Shown here piece after piece: positions 43,861 through 53,779 of a stretch of DNA of 64,000 nt. Both the position numbers and the translations under genes were made by a program. This DNA is from Rhodoferax sp. (GTDB lineage: Bacteria; Pseudomonadota; Gammaproteobacteria; Burkholderiales; Burkholderiaceae_C): contig NZ_JABBPD010000007.1 in assembly GCF_012927445.1 (NCBI RefSeq), positions 558,001 through 622,000 on the forward strand, given 5' to 3'. How positions within the stretch are numbered: position 1 is the stretch's first letter; every line of letters starts with the position of its first letter. Under the pieces are notes generated by a model. It was not told the DNA's origin and made no database searches. It saw nothing but the letters and a program-made list of their open reading frames with translations.

Positions 43861-46635
43861 TTGAAAAGCTTGCTTGCGCTGCTGCTGTCTATGCTGGCGA
43901 GTTTCCCTGGCGCTGGAGCCTTGGCTGCGCCCGCTGGCCCGGCCATCGCCAGTCCGGCGGTGGCGTTTTATTACGGGGCCAATCCGCCGTGGAACGAACT
44001 GCAGGCCTTTGATCTCGTGGTGGTGGACCCCGACCACGTGCCCGACCCCAAACTGCCTGCGCTTCCCCATACCCGGCTGGCCGCCTATGTGGCCGTGGGA
44101 GAGGTGCAGCCGTCGCGCCCTTATGCCAGTGCCATTCCCAAGGCCTGGTTGCGCGGAGAAAACAAGGACTGGGGCAGCCGCCTGATTGATCAGTCCCGGC
44201 CAGAGTGGCCCCGGTTTTTCACGGACAGCATCATCACGCCGCTCTGGAACAGCGGCTACCGGACGTTCTTTCTGGACACGCTGGACTCCTACCAGCTGTT
44301 CGCCAAAACGCCCGCGGAAAGAGCGCTTCAGGAGGCCGGCATGGTCGCGGTGGTGGATGCCCTCAAGCAGCGCTACCCGCAGGCAAAACTGATTTTCAAT
44401 CGGGGCTTCGAGATTTTGCCCCGCACCCATGCGCAGGTAGAGGCGGTGGTGGCCGAATCGCTCTTTCAGGGCTATGACGCAGGCAAAACCCGTTACACCA
44501 CGGTGCCGGAAGCCGATCGAGAGTGGTTGTTGGGGCAATTGCAGCGGGCGCGGGACGAGTTTCACCTGCCGGTGATCGCGATTGATTACGTCCCGTCCGC
44601 CAAAAGAGAACTCGCCCGCGAGACCGCGCGCCGGATCACGGCGTTGGGCTTCATTCCCTGGGTCGCGACGCCGGATCTCACGACGCTGGGGGTGGGCGCG
44701 ATCGAGGTCATGCCACGGCGGGTGCTGGTGGTGCACAGTCCGTTGCGAGATGAGTATGAGTTGCGGCTAGATGCGCCGTTACGTTTTGGTGCTTTGCCGC
44801 TTAACCACTTGGGTTATGTACCTGATTACGTGGATTCCAATCACCTGCCAGCGCAATCCTTGGCGGGCCGCTACGCCGGTGTGGTGGTCTGGTTGACCAA
44901 GGATACTGAGGCCCGCGAACGCCAGAAGCTGATTGCTTGGCTTGGGCGACAAGTGGAAGAATCGATCCCGCTCGCTCTGATCGAACCGCCAAATCCATTG
45001 ATAGAGAGCTCACTCGGGAAAGTCCTGGGACTGACGGTTAAATTTCCCGCGGCTAATACGGTGCCGGTCGAAATCAGCCAGCAGAGCGCGTTGATGGGTT
45101 TCGAACGCCAGCCGCAGATGACGCCGGATAATTTCTATTCCTTGTCCATTGCGCAAGGTCGTTCGCTCTTAACCTTGAAACGGGGCGAGGGTCAGCAAGT
45201 TGCAGCGGCATTGATGCCCTGGGGTGGCTACGTCATCGCGCCTTACGGCGTCATCACGCTTCCGGGTGACAGCGGAAATCGATGGGTGATTGATCCCTTT
45301 GGCTTCTTGAAACAGGCTTTGCGGTTGCCGGAGATGCCGGTGCCGGACGTCACGACTGAAACGGGGCGGCGTCTGTTTATGGTGCATATGGATGGCGATG
45401 GCTTTGTCAGCCGATCGGAATTGCCGGGCAATCAGTTGGCGGGTGAAGTGGTGCGTGACCGGGTCGTCAACAAGTACCCCGTTCCGATGACCATCTCGGT
45501 AATTGAAGCGGAGCTTTCCCCCAAGGGCTTGTACCCGGGTTTGTCCAGCACCGCCGAGAAAGCCGCCCAGGATATTTTTCGTGCGCCTAACGTTGCCATC
45601 GCGTCCCACAGTTACTCGCATCCCTTTGTCTGGCGCAAGGCAAATGCCAGCGATGGAAATGAGGGCTACAACCTGCGCCTGCCAGGCTACCGCTTTGATC
45701 TTCAGCGAGAAATCGAAGGCTCGATACGCTACATCGAAGACCGACTCGCCCCCGTGGGCAAAAAGGTGGAGATGTTTTTTTGGACCGGCGACTGCATTCC
45801 CGGCAGTGACGCACTGGCCTTGACCCGGAAATTGGGGGTGCTCAACCTGAACGGCGGCGACACGGTGGCGACCCGCTCGGCGCCCACCGTCTCCCAGGTG
45901 GAAGGCCTGGGCGTGCCGCGTGAGGGTGGCTTTCAGGTATACGCGCCTAATCAAAACGAGAACGTCTACACCAATAACTGGCAAGGTCCGTTTTATGGTT
46001 TTGAGCGCGTGATTGAGACTTTCGAATTCACCGAAACACCGCGTCGCCTCAAGCCGATCGACATTTACTTCCACACTTACCTCACCACCAAACTTGCGGG
46101 TATGAAATCGCTGGACAAGGTGTTTGCCTATGCCATGGCGCAGGAAACCACGCCGGTGTTCGTGTCCGACTATGCGCGTCAGGTGCTTGACTTTCAGAGC
46201 ATGGCCATCGCGCGAACCCCCAGCGGCTGGCGGGTGCGGGGTGCTTCAAATCTGCGCACGCTGAGGTTGCCGGTGTCGATGGGTTTTCCTGATGTGCAAA
46301 AAAGTCAGGCGATCGCCGGCTACCGCGCCGGGCCGGTCGATAGTTACGTTCACCTTGGCAACGATGCTGCCGAGTTGGTGTTGCGCGCCACCGAGTCCGT
46401 AACGCCCCGGCTGCTATCCGCCAACGCCAAGGTTGAAAGTTTTGAAGCCACACCGGAGGGCCAGCGATGGCATCTGGTGGGGAATGTGCCTCTCAAATTT
46501 ACGCTGACCCATGCGGAAGCCTGTCGCGTACGCGCTGGCGGCCACGACCTGACGCCGACCCGGCGCGCGGCTAATTTGTCTTACTACGAACTCAAGTCCC
46601 ATGTTGCCCGACCGCTCGAAGCGATATGCCGGTAA
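43861..46635 (+). CDS. pelA: Pel polysaccharide hydrolase/deacetylase PelA
   Basis: This is the periplasmic Pel-modifying enzyme. It has a signal peptide (LKSLLALLLSMLASFPGAGALA), an N-terminal TIM-barrel glycoside hydrolase region (about 30-280; FYYGANPPWNELQAFD, FFLDTLDSYQ) and a C-terminal polysaccharide deacetylase with VHMDGDGF (metal Asp region, about residue 510) and ASHSYSHPF (His pair, about 582). The length, about 924 residues, agrees with Pseudomonas PelA (948). I chose the TTG at 43861 because GGAG lies eight bases upstream and the signal peptide starts there; the ATG at 43786 adds 25 unlikely residues. It is the first pel gene and overlaps the next one by 35 bp. Confidence 0.93.
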   Translation: MKSLLALLLSMLASFPGAGALAAPAGPAIASPAVAFYYGANPPWNELQAFDLVVVDPDHVPDPKLPALPHTRLAAYVAVGEVQPSRPYASAIPKAWLRGENKDWGSRLIDQSRPEWPRFFTDSIITPLWNSGYRTFFLDTLDSYQLFAKTPAERALQEAGMVAVVDALKQRYPQAKLIFNRGFEILPRTHAQVEAVVAESLFQGYDAGKTRYTTVPEADREWLLGQLQRARDEFHLPVIAIDYVPSAKRELARETARRITALGFIPWVATPDLTTLGVGAIEVMPRRVLVVHSPLRDEYELRLDAPLRFGALPLNHLGYVPDYVDSNHLPAQSLAGRYAGVVVWLTKDTEARERQKLIAWLGRQVEESIPLALIEPPNPLIESSLGKVLGLTVKFPAANTVPVEISQQSALMGFERQPQMTPDNFYSLSIAQGRSLLTLKRGEGQQVAAALMPWGGYVIAPYGVITLPGDSGNRWVIDPFGFLKQALRLPEMPVPDVTTETGRRLFMVHMDGDGFVSRSELPGNQLAGEVVRDRVVNKYPVPMTISVIEAELSPKGLYPGLSSTAEKAAQDIFRAPNVAIASHSYSHPFVWRKANASDGNEGYNLRLPGYRFDLQREIEGSIRYIEDRLAPVGKKVEMFFWTGDCIPGSDALALTRKLGVLNLNGGDTVATRSAPTVSQVEGLGVPREGGFQVYAPNQNENVYTNNWQGPFYGFERVIETFEFTETPRRLKPIDIYFHTYLTTKLAGMKSLDKVFAYAMAQETTPVFVSDYARQVLDFQSMAIARTPSGWRVRGASNLRTLRLPVSMGFPDVQKSQAIAGYRAGPVDSYVHLGNDAAELVLRATESVTPRLLSANAKVESFEATPEGQRWHLVGNVPLKFTLTHAEACRVRAGGHDLTPTRRAANLSYYELKSHVARPLEAICR

Positions 46636-47491
46636 CGACGGGGAGATCCCCCGTCTGGTGCTGGCTTCCAACTGGCAGTTGCTGTTGGTCGCGCTGCTGG
46701 TGCTGGCCTTGCTGGTGGTGATTTTTCCCCGCAAGGTCTTGGTTGAAAAACTGTATGAGCAGGAAACGCTGGACGAGCTGACGCTGTCCTACATTCAAAA
46801 CCTGTACCGGGCCGATGCCAAGAACGCCGATGTCGCCATCCTGCTGGCCAAAGCGCAACAAAACGAGTTGAATATCAAAACGCTGGAATCAATGCTTCTG
46901 CCATTCGTTAACGCGGAAGATCCGCGTCAGCGCACCGAAGCCCGCATGGTGTTGGCCACGGCCTATGAGAAGGCTTGGGCGACCCAGCCGGACATCCGGG
47001 AGCGGGCGCGTTTAAGAGCCAAACTAACAGAGATGCTGCAAAAAGTTGTGGCAGAAAAAATACCGGAACGGCTCTCCAGGCTCTTTGCCGCCGCTGCGTT
47101 TGAACTGGATTTGCCGCGCCTGGGACTTGAGTTTCTTGAGCCAATCGAAGTTGGACATGCCGCTCAGACACTTGAGCAATATGGCCAAGAAGCGCTCGGC
47201 CAAGGCGAGTACGGCCTGGCCGCCGAGTATTTTTTGATGGCACGGGATCAGACCAGTGACCGTGATGAAGCCCGACGTCTATTCCAGAAGGGCGTTGGCA
47301 CCCTCATGGCGGCTAGCCGGTTCAGGCAGGCCATGCTGGCCGCTGACCAGCATCTGGGCAATCTGGAAAACGATTCCGCGACGCTGCGTTACCTGGCGCG
47401 CACCGCACTGGCGGCGGGAGAGCCAGCCAAGGCCGCAAGCTATGTCCGCCGATTGGTATTCCAGGCGGATAAGGCTCCGGGCACACCATGA
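46601..47491 (+). CDS. Membrane-anchored TPR protein between pelA and pelB
   Basis: This 296-residue protein has one transmembrane helix (about 24-43, LLLVALLVLALLVVIF). TPR-like helical pairs follow (LTLSYIQNLYRADAKNADVA, LAAEYFLMARDQTSDR). In P. aeruginosa the N-terminus of PelB supplies a membrane helix and TPR repeats. Here the downstream pelB begins with its own signal peptide, so this gene looks like that N-terminal part encoded separately. It overlaps pelA by 35 bp and pelB by four bases, so it is translationally coupled to both. The function is inferred: a periplasmic TPR scaffold for Pel export. Confidence 0.75.
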   Translation: MLPDRSKRYAGNDGEIPRLVLASNWQLLLVALLVLALLVVIFPRKVLVEKLYEQETLDELTLSYIQNLYRADAKNADVAILLAKAQQNELNIKTLESMLLPFVNAEDPRQRTEARMVLATAYEKAWATQPDIRERARLRAKLTEMLQKVVAEKIPERLSRLFAAAAFELDLPRLGLEFLEPIEVGHAAQTLEQYGQEALGQGEYGLAAEYFLMARDQTSDRDEARRLFQKGVGTLMAASRFRQAMLAADQHLGNLENDSATLRYLARTALAAGEPAKAASYVRRLVFQADKAPGTP

Positions 47492-50400
47492 AAGTCAAGC
47501 TACTGCTGGCCTGCATGGCCTACGCCGGATTTTCATCGACACAGGCGAGTGAGCTACCCGCAACGGGAACGGACTACTACTCCTTGCAGATCGCCAGCGG
47601 CAAGGATGCCCAGGCACTGGAAAAACTCTATCGGCGCTACGCCGAATTGCCCTTTGTCCGGGTGGAACGGCGTGGTGCGCTGTATGTACTGCGTGCCGGT
47701 TTCTGGGCCGATCAACGAGCGGCTCGGCTCGCCGTGTCCAATGCCCGCGTGGACGCCCCATTTATCAGGGTTGCCGCTTTTCGCCCGGAGGCCATCGTCC
47801 AGCGCAACTGGCGTGACGACGAGGCCCTGGCGGCGGCACCTGTTGCGCCCTTGGCGCCCGCCCCCACCCGGCCAACGCCGCCGCCCACGGGGGCACTCAC
47901 GCAGCCGGTGGCCCTGCGCAAAGTACCTGGCGTTGCAACGGACACCGAGGTGTTGTTGCCCTTCAATCAGGAAGATTTTGTGCTGGCCTACGATGTGCTG
48001 CTAGGCAGTGGCGACTTGGCGCGGGCGTTTCAGGTGGCACGGCAAGCCGTGCAGCAGGCGCCCCAGGACAGCACCTGGCGCCGAAAACTGGCTCAAGTTG
48101 CCGAATGGACGCAGCACCCGTTGGTGGCGGCCGAGCAGTGGCGGGCCTTGTTTCAGCAGGGGGATCATTCCCAGGAGACAGTGTTGGCCGTGATCCGTCT
48201 GGCGCTTTTGCTGGATGACCCTTCGATTGCGCTGCAGGCGTGGGCGGTGCGGGCGAAACAAACCACGCTGACCGCTGCGCAATGGGAAGATATTTTCGAA
48301 CTCTATGAAAGCGCCGTAGAACCCGCGAAGGGTTCGCGTTTTTTTGAAGCGCAATTCAGGCAGAAGAAGATCCCGCTGCTGCTGGAGTACGCGGCACGCC
48401 TGGCCGAACATGCAGGAGACGATGAGCGGGCTGGGGCCTTGTTTACGCAACGAGCCCAACTCGATCCGTTTTCCATGGATGCCGTGTTGCGTGCGGTGGT
48501 GAGTTTGATTCGCCGTGATCACATGCGCGAGGCGCTCAGCCTGATGCAGACCCATGAAGACAAAGTGCCTGCGGATGCGTCAGAGTTCTGGCGCTTGTTG
48601 AGCCAGGTGGCCTGGGAGTTGCGTGACTACGAGGCCGCGCAGGGTGCTTATCAGCGCTTTGCCCAAACGCCGCAGGCCACGACGGCGGACTGGTCGCGGC
48701 TGGTTTTTCTGGTGCGGCAAAAACACCCGGCGCAGGCGGCCGGGTTGGCGCTGGACGCTTACCGTCGCTTCGGCGCTCTGGATCAACTGGTGCTGGGGTT
48801 GGGGCTCTACGCTGAAATGGGGGATTTTCAAGCGCAGGCTCGGGTCTTCAAGTCGCTTGACGCTGAAGCGCTGGCCGCAGCGGAACAGGAAGTGCGTTTT
48901 TTACTGATCCGTGCCCAGTATGAGCAGCGCCAGAAAAAGCCCGATCTCGCTTGGGTCGATTTACGCCGTGCGCTCCAGAAAAGCCCGGATGAGACGGAAG
49001 TCGTGCTGGCGTCGCTCTGGTTTCTCATCGACGAGGCCCGCGCGGACGATTTGGCGCTGGCACTGCGGCACTATGCTTCGCGGGCGGTCAATGACCCGGC
49101 TTACTGGCTCGCTTACGCCGCCGGCAATCAAGTGCTGGACCGCCACCGCGAAGCGGTCACCTGGTACGGCAAGGAGATTCGGCGCCATCCGGAAGATCCG
49201 TTGGTTCTGCTCAATTACGCCGACGCGTTGGAGCGCAGTCAGCGCGAAGGCATGGCGGAACGGGTGCGCCGTCATGCCTGGTTGACTTTGAAACAAAAAT
49301 ATCCGCATCCTGAAAACCTGCAGAACCTGGGCAAGAACCCGGATCTGCTGTCCCTGGTCCGGCTGGCGATCTTGAATCAGCCGGGCGATCCGGGCTTGCA
49401 ACTGGTGCGCCAGTTGGCCCAGCAAATGAGAGGCTTGCCCACCGATCCGGCGGATGACGGGCAAACGATGGCGCTGGTACTGGGCTGGGCCATTGCCAAG
49501 GAGCAGTTTGCCAACGCCCGTGCCTGGATGTGGTTGCGCTACGCACGGCAAAGCCAAACAGCGCCACCGTTGTGGGGCGACTCGCAGGTGGCCTTGCAGC
49601 TGGGAGAGACGCAAACCATGGACCGTTTGCTGACGCGCAACAGCCAGGGCTTGCCCATTTACAACCGGTATGACACCGCCTATGCCCTGGGCCATGTGCC
49701 GCAGGCACTGGACATCGCGTTCAAGGGCATGACCCAGCAGGATGGCGATGAACCCCTGCATGACCGATTTCGCCAGCACGCGCCCTTGCACGCCAACTAC
49801 ATTCAGCTGAAAGCGGTCAGTGACGACCTGGGATCGCTGGAGCAGCAGAATGTTCGCTTGGGTTCGGTGGTGAGTCAAGGTCTTCAATGGGAGGCGCGCC
49901 TGGTGCCGCATCCCAAGTTGCACGTCATTCTGGGCTGGTCGCGCATGGGGCAATCCAGTGATGATGCGAGCGACGCAACCACGGCCAATCCCATCAACAC
50001 GGTGGCCGCCCCAACGTCAGATCGTTTGAACAGCGTTGAGGCTCGTTGGTTGGGTGAACGCGGCGAGAGCAGCCTGACGCTGTTCCGCCGCAATGAACTG
50101 CAGGGCTACAACGGCTTGCGTCTGAGCCAGACCCTGCAGTGGGGTAGCCGAATCAATCTGGAAGCCGGGCTGGATTACCGCGCAGACTCGACCCTGAGCC
50201 TGCCGCTTCAGGTTTTTGGTTACGAAACCGGTTTGCACGCCAGCCTCAACTACACCTTGGGCAAGCGCGAATACCTGCGCATCGCCCCGCGGGTGACCCG
50301 CTACTACACCCAGTTTGGCGACTATCTGGGCAGCGGCCGCATCCTCGAGTTGGAAGCGGGTTATCGCATCCGGACCGAGTACCCGGACTGGCGCGTGCGA

Positions 50401-50805
50401 ACCTTTGCGACCTATCAGCGTGCCTCGCATGAGGGCGGTGTCGGTGACGCTTTCAAAGCAACACTTTCGCCCAGTGTGCAGACAGCGATTGACAACGGAA
50501 GCTTCGACCCGGTGGCCTTCCTCATCCCGGAAGGCAATACCACCTGGGGTGCCTGCGTGAGCATGGGCGAAAACCTGGCGGGGCAAAACCTGCAGACGGT
50601 ATACAGCCGCGCCTGGCGACCGTTCGTGGATTTTTGCCTCAGCCATAATACCGCCGGCAGCGAGGGCTACACCGGCATCCTGGGCATGGCCGGGTCACTG
50701 ACCGGTGAAGACCATCTGTCCGTGCAGTTACAAAACAGCGAGGGTTACGTGTCTGGCGGCGGTATGACCCGCTCATTGGCGATCCGTTACCGACACTACT
50801 ACTAG
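47488..50805 (+). CDS. pelB: Pel export outer-membrane protein PelB
   Basis: This 1105-residue Pel secretin-like porin has a signal peptide (KVKLLLACMAYAGFSSTQA) and a SPOR-like domain (about 32-90, YYSLQIASGKDAQALEKLY). A long array of TPR-type repeats (about 150-750) and a C-terminal beta-barrel (about 770-1105) follow. The barrel shows alternating aromatic strands and ends in RYRHYY, the usual outer-membrane signature. TPR repeats bind the PelA deacetylase and guide the polymer. Its start overlaps the preceding TPR gene as ATGA; pelC follows 12 bp downstream. PelB of P. aeruginosa is 1193 residues and includes the N-terminal part that is separate here. Confidence 0.9.
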   Translation: MKVKLLLACMAYAGFSSTQASELPATGTDYYSLQIASGKDAQALEKLYRRYAELPFVRVERRGALYVLRAGFWADQRAARLAVSNARVDAPFIRVAAFRPEAIVQRNWRDDEALAAAPVAPLAPAPTRPTPPPTGALTQPVALRKVPGVATDTEVLLPFNQEDFVLAYDVLLGSGDLARAFQVARQAVQQAPQDSTWRRKLAQVAEWTQHPLVAAEQWRALFQQGDHSQETVLAVIRLALLLDDPSIALQAWAVRAKQTTLTAAQWEDIFELYESAVEPAKGSRFFEAQFRQKKIPLLLEYAARLAEHAGDDERAGALFTQRAQLDPFSMDAVLRAVVSLIRRDHMREALSLMQTHEDKVPADASEFWRLLSQVAWELRDYEAAQGAYQRFAQTPQATTADWSRLVFLVRQKHPAQAAGLALDAYRRFGALDQLVLGLGLYAEMGDFQAQARVFKSLDAEALAAAEQEVRFLLIRAQYEQRQKKPDLAWVDLRRALQKSPDETEVVLASLWFLIDEARADDLALALRHYASRAVNDPAYWLAYAAGNQVLDRHREAVTWYGKEIRRHPEDPLVLLNYADALERSQREGMAERVRRHAWLTLKQKYPHPENLQNLGKNPDLLSLVRLAILNQPGDPGLQLVRQLAQQMRGLPTDPADDGQTMALVLGWAIAKEQFANARAWMWLRYARQSQTAPPLWGDSQVALQLGETQTMDRLLTRNSQGLPIYNRYDTAYALGHVPQALDIAFKGMTQQDGDEPLHDRFRQHAPLHANYIQLKAVSDDLGSLEQQNVRLGSVVSQGLQWEARLVPHPKLHVILGWSRMGQSSDDASDATTANPINTVAAPTSDRLNSVEARWLGERGESSLTLFRRNELQGYNGLRLSQTLQWGSRINLEAGLDYRADSTLSLPLQVFGYETGLHASLNYTLGKREYLRIAPRVTRYYTQFGDYLGSGRILELEAGYRIRTEYPDWRVRTFATYQRASHEGGVGDAFKATLSPSVQTAIDNGSFDPVAFLIPEGNTTWGACVSMGENLAGQNLQTVYSRAWRPFVDFCLSHNTAGSEGYTGILGMAGSLTGEDHLSVQLQNSEGYVSGGGMTRSLAIRYRHYY

Positions 50806-50817
50806 GAATTTCTGATC

Positions 50818-51339
50818 ATGAAGAACATTAAAAACATACTGCTCTGCCTTGCGGCGCTCCTGATGGCGGGTTGTGCCACCAGCATCCAATCCACGGTCGA
50901 CCCCGACGTGCTGGATACGCAGGCCAAGTGGGCCTTGCTGCCCATTGCCAACAACACGGACACGCCCCAGGCTGCCCTGTCGGCCGAGGCCATGCTGGAG
51001 CATCAGCTGCGCCGTCGCGGTATCACCACGCTGTTGCATTACCCGGCCATGCTGTCGCGTGACAGCCTGTTTGAACCGACGGAACGCAAAGTGAGCGAGG
51101 AGGCGCAGCAGTGGGCGATCGAGCAGGGTGCCCGCTTTGCCTTGACCGGGAGTGTGGAGGAATGGCGCTACAAAGTGGGGATAGATGGCGAGCCTGCCGT
51201 CGGTGTCACGCTCAAAGTGATTGATCTGACCAACGGGCGTGTGGTGTGGAGTGCCTCCGGGGCGAAAAGTGGCTGGAGCCGCCAAGCGCTTTCTGCCGTG
51301 GCGCAGGCCCTGCTCGCGGATTTGCTCGGCAGTTTGTAA
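50818..51339 (+). CDS. pelC: Pel outer-membrane lipoprotein PelC
   Basis: This 173-residue lipoprotein has signal and lipobox LLMAGC (Cys19), then the PelC core with ALLPIANNTDTPQAA, ARFALTGSVEEWRYK and VWSASGAKSGWSRQALS. In P. aeruginosa PelC forms a dodecameric ring at the outer membrane that funnels cationic Pel toward PelB. The ATG follows AGGAATTTCTG. It lies 12 bp after pelB and 36 bp before pelD. Confidence 0.92.
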   Translation: MKNIKNILLCLAALLMAGCATSIQSTVDPDVLDTQAKWALLPIANNTDTPQAALSAEAMLEHQLRRRGITTLLHYPAMLSRDSLFEPTERKVSEEAQQWAIEQGARFALTGSVEEWRYKVGIDGEPAVGVTLKVIDLTNGRVVWSASGAKSGWSRQALSAVAQALLADLLGSL

Positions 51340-51375
51340 CTGCTCTCCGGCCAATCCAACTCGTAACAAGGCCAC

Positions 51376-52731
51376 ATGCCACGGTTTGATTTTTCAGGTT
51401 TTTTCAAGCGCATCACAGGCGGGAAGGCCCTTGCGCCGGAACAGGTGACGGGTTGGGCGCAGTGGCTGGAGGTGGCCCTCATTCCCTGGGTCGCGATTGG
51501 GCTGGCCTGGCTGGCCCGGCCAGATGACCCACTGCTGGCCGACACGCTGTTTCCCTGGTTGTGGTTTGCGCCCGTATTGATTGCCCTGCGCTATGGTGTG
51601 CTGCCGGGCCTGCTCGGCAGCCTGCCGATGTTGCTCAACTGGTTGTTGGCCGATCATTTTGGGGTAGTGCCGAAAGATTTTTCGCCTGAGTATTTTTTTG
51701 GCGGCGGCTTGCTGGTTCTGGTGTGCGGCGAGTTCAGTGATGTCTGGCGCGACCGGAATTTACGCATGGAGGAAACCTATCTTTATGTGACCGAGCGTTT
51801 GTCCCGGCTCACCAAGCGGCACCTGCTGCTGAACCTGTCGCACGATCGGCTGGAGCAGGAGATGCTGGCCCGTCCAGGCTCCTTGCGCGATGCCCTGGCT
51901 CGGCTGCGCTCCATCGCCATCGAGCGCAGCCAGGACCAGTTGCCCATGCCCGGTGCGGCCGGTTTGCTGCAACTGTTGTCCCAGTATGTGAACATCGAAT
52001 CGGCGGCACTCTACACCGTGGAGGAGCGGGGTTCCAGTCTGGTGTTGGGGGCGCTGGTCACCCGCGTAGGGGATCCCGCCGCGCTGACCCCCAATGACGA
52101 ATTGCTGCGCCTGGCACTGGAGTCGCGCAGTCTCGCCCATATTGCCAGCCAGGATGTCAGCCTGGAGAGCCAGAGCAAACAGTTGGTGGTCGCGCCCCTG
52201 GTGGCCGGTAACGACACACTGATTGGCGTTCTGGCGGTGACGCGCATGCCATTTTTCTCGCTCAATCTGGAAAACCTGCAAATGATGTCGGTCATTCTGG
52301 CCTACTACGCCGACAACATTCGTCATGCGCCTGACGTGCGCCGTGTTCAGGAGCGTCTGCCGACCATGCCGGCACTCTTCGCCGAAGAACTGGTCCGCAT
52401 GATGCTGATGCAGAAAAAAGTCGGAATTCCAAGCCATATTGTGGTGATGTCGTTTGGCGGCACCCAGCGTGAAGAGATTCCGGCCGAGTTCTTGCGCATC
52501 AAACGCGGACTCGATCTCTATTGGCAGACCCAGGTCAAGGGCCAACCCGTGATCGCGGTGTTGATGCCGTTTGCATCACAAGCTTCCAAGGATGGGTTTT
52601 TGCAACGCATCGAAGACTGGCTCCTGAGCCGTTTTGGGGGCAACTTCGACTCACTTGGCATCCATTTGCGGCCCATCGATTTTGCCCTGGAAGATCCGCT
52701 GGAAGTTCTGGCGGAGCTCACCAAGGAGTAA
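51376..52731 (+). CDS. pelD: Pel c-di-GMP receptor PelD
   Basis: This 451-residue inner-membrane receptor activates Pel synthesis when it binds cyclic di-GMP. Four hydrophobic segments (about 30-115) are followed by a helical linker, a GAF domain (about 170-315) and a degenerate GGDEF domain (about 335-450). The latter lacks a catalytic motif but keeps the binding site RGLD at 377-380 (RxxD) and an Arg at 411, spaced like the second Arg of P. aeruginosa PelD. It therefore probably responds to cyclases in the same window. pelE starts 7 bp after its stop. Confidence 0.92.
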   Translation: MPRFDFSGFFKRITGGKALAPEQVTGWAQWLEVALIPWVAIGLAWLARPDDPLLADTLFPWLWFAPVLIALRYGVLPGLLGSLPMLLNWLLADHFGVVPKDFSPEYFFGGGLLVLVCGEFSDVWRDRNLRMEETYLYVTERLSRLTKRHLLLNLSHDRLEQEMLARPGSLRDALARLRSIAIERSQDQLPMPGAAGLLQLLSQYVNIESAALYTVEERGSSLVLGALVTRVGDPAALTPNDELLRLALESRSLAHIASQDVSLESQSKQLVVAPLVAGNDTLIGVLAVTRMPFFSLNLENLQMMSVILAYYADNIRHAPDVRRVQERLPTMPALFAEELVRMMLMQKKVGIPSHIVVMSFGGTQREEIPAEFLRIKRGLDLYWQTQVKGQPVIAVLMPFASQASKDGFLQRIEDWLLSRFGGNFDSLGIHLRPIDFALEDPLEVLAELTKE

Positions 52732-52738
52732 GCACTGC

Positions 52739-53779
52739 ATGACTTCAATTTATTGGGCCTGGGGTGCCGTTCTGGCTGAACTGGGCATTTTTTTGAGCCC
52801 GCTGGTCATTTCCAACAGCATCCCGGCTTTTGTGGGCGTCTTGACGGCGCATACCCTGGCCTGCGCGATTGTCGCCAGCAGCACCTATCTCATGTTGCCA
52901 GCGCGCTTTCAGCGACCGCGCGCGATGGTGTGGTTGCTGATGTTCGATTTCGCATTTGTTGCCCCGGTCGTTGGCGCGGTGGGCATGCTTTTTCTGGTGC
53001 GTTTCACGATGCGCCAGGCCGCTGACAAGTCACGTCTTGCGGTGCCTGTTTCCGTGGATTTGCCCGAATACGACGTCCAGGGTAAAGATGTCAATCGAAG
53101 TGGACAAGGCGCCATCCGCTCGCGCCTGGGGGCGAATGTGCCGGGAGAGATTCGCATGCAGTCGCTGCTGACGCTGCAAGCGGTGCCCAATCGGGTGTCC
53201 AACCCCATTCTCGAAGACCTGCTGGGCGACAGCACCGATGACGTTCGACTGGTCGCCTTCGGCATGCTGGATGCAGAAGAAAAAAAACTGTCCGTGCACA
53301 TTCAACGCGAGCGCGCGACTTTGCTTGGTGAGCTGACGCTGGAGCAGCGCTACACCTGTTTGCGCCATCTGGCCGAGCTGCATTGGGAATTGATTTACGC
53401 GTCGCTGGCGCAAGGCGAACTGCGCAACCACATTCTGGGTCAGGCCCGTCAGTACCTGGATGCGGCACTCGCGGTGGGGGTGCCACCCAATTCGGGGCTC
53501 CTGTTCCTGAAAGGCCGCATCCTGTTGGCCCAAGGCGAGATAGAAAATGCCGAAGTCGCGCTTCAGAAGGCGGTGGCGTTGGGACAGCCCAAAACTTCTG
53601 CTTTACCGTATCTGGCCGAAATGGCCTTCAAGCGGCGCGAGTTTGGGCGGGTGAAACAGCTCATGCAGCAACTTGTTGACCTCAATGTGGCCTCCCGGAC
53701 CCGGGCCATTGCCGATTTTTGGACCCAAAGCGATAACGTGAGCAATTTCAGTGACCGTCGATACCTGCCCCATATCTAA
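52739..53779 (+). CDS. pelE: Pel biosynthesis membrane TPR protein PelE
   Basis: This 346-residue protein has two or three N-terminal transmembrane segments (about 5-90) and a TPR-containing cytoplasmic region (about 230-340; LDAALAVGVPPNSGLLFLKG, GEIENAEVALQKAVALG). Length and place match PelE of P. aeruginosa, which links PelD, PelF and PelG in the inner-membrane complex. The ATG at 52739 has AGGAG ten bases upstream, inside the pelD end. It overlaps pelF by 29 bp. Confidence 0.88.
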   Translation: MTSIYWAWGAVLAELGIFLSPLVISNSIPAFVGVLTAHTLACAIVASSTYLMLPARFQRPRAMVWLLMFDFAFVAPVVGAVGMLFLVRFTMRQAADKSRLAVPVSVDLPEYDVQGKDVNRSGQGAIRSRLGANVPGEIRMQSLLTLQAVPNRVSNPILEDLLGDSTDDVRLVAFGMLDAEEKKLSVHIQRERATLLGELTLEQRYTCLRHLAELHWELIYASLAQGELRNHILGQARQYLDAALAVGVPPNSGLLFLKGRILLAQGEIENAEVALQKAVALGQPKTSALPYLAEMAFKRREFGRVKQLMQQLVDLNVASRTRAIADFWTQSDNVSNFSDRRYLPHI

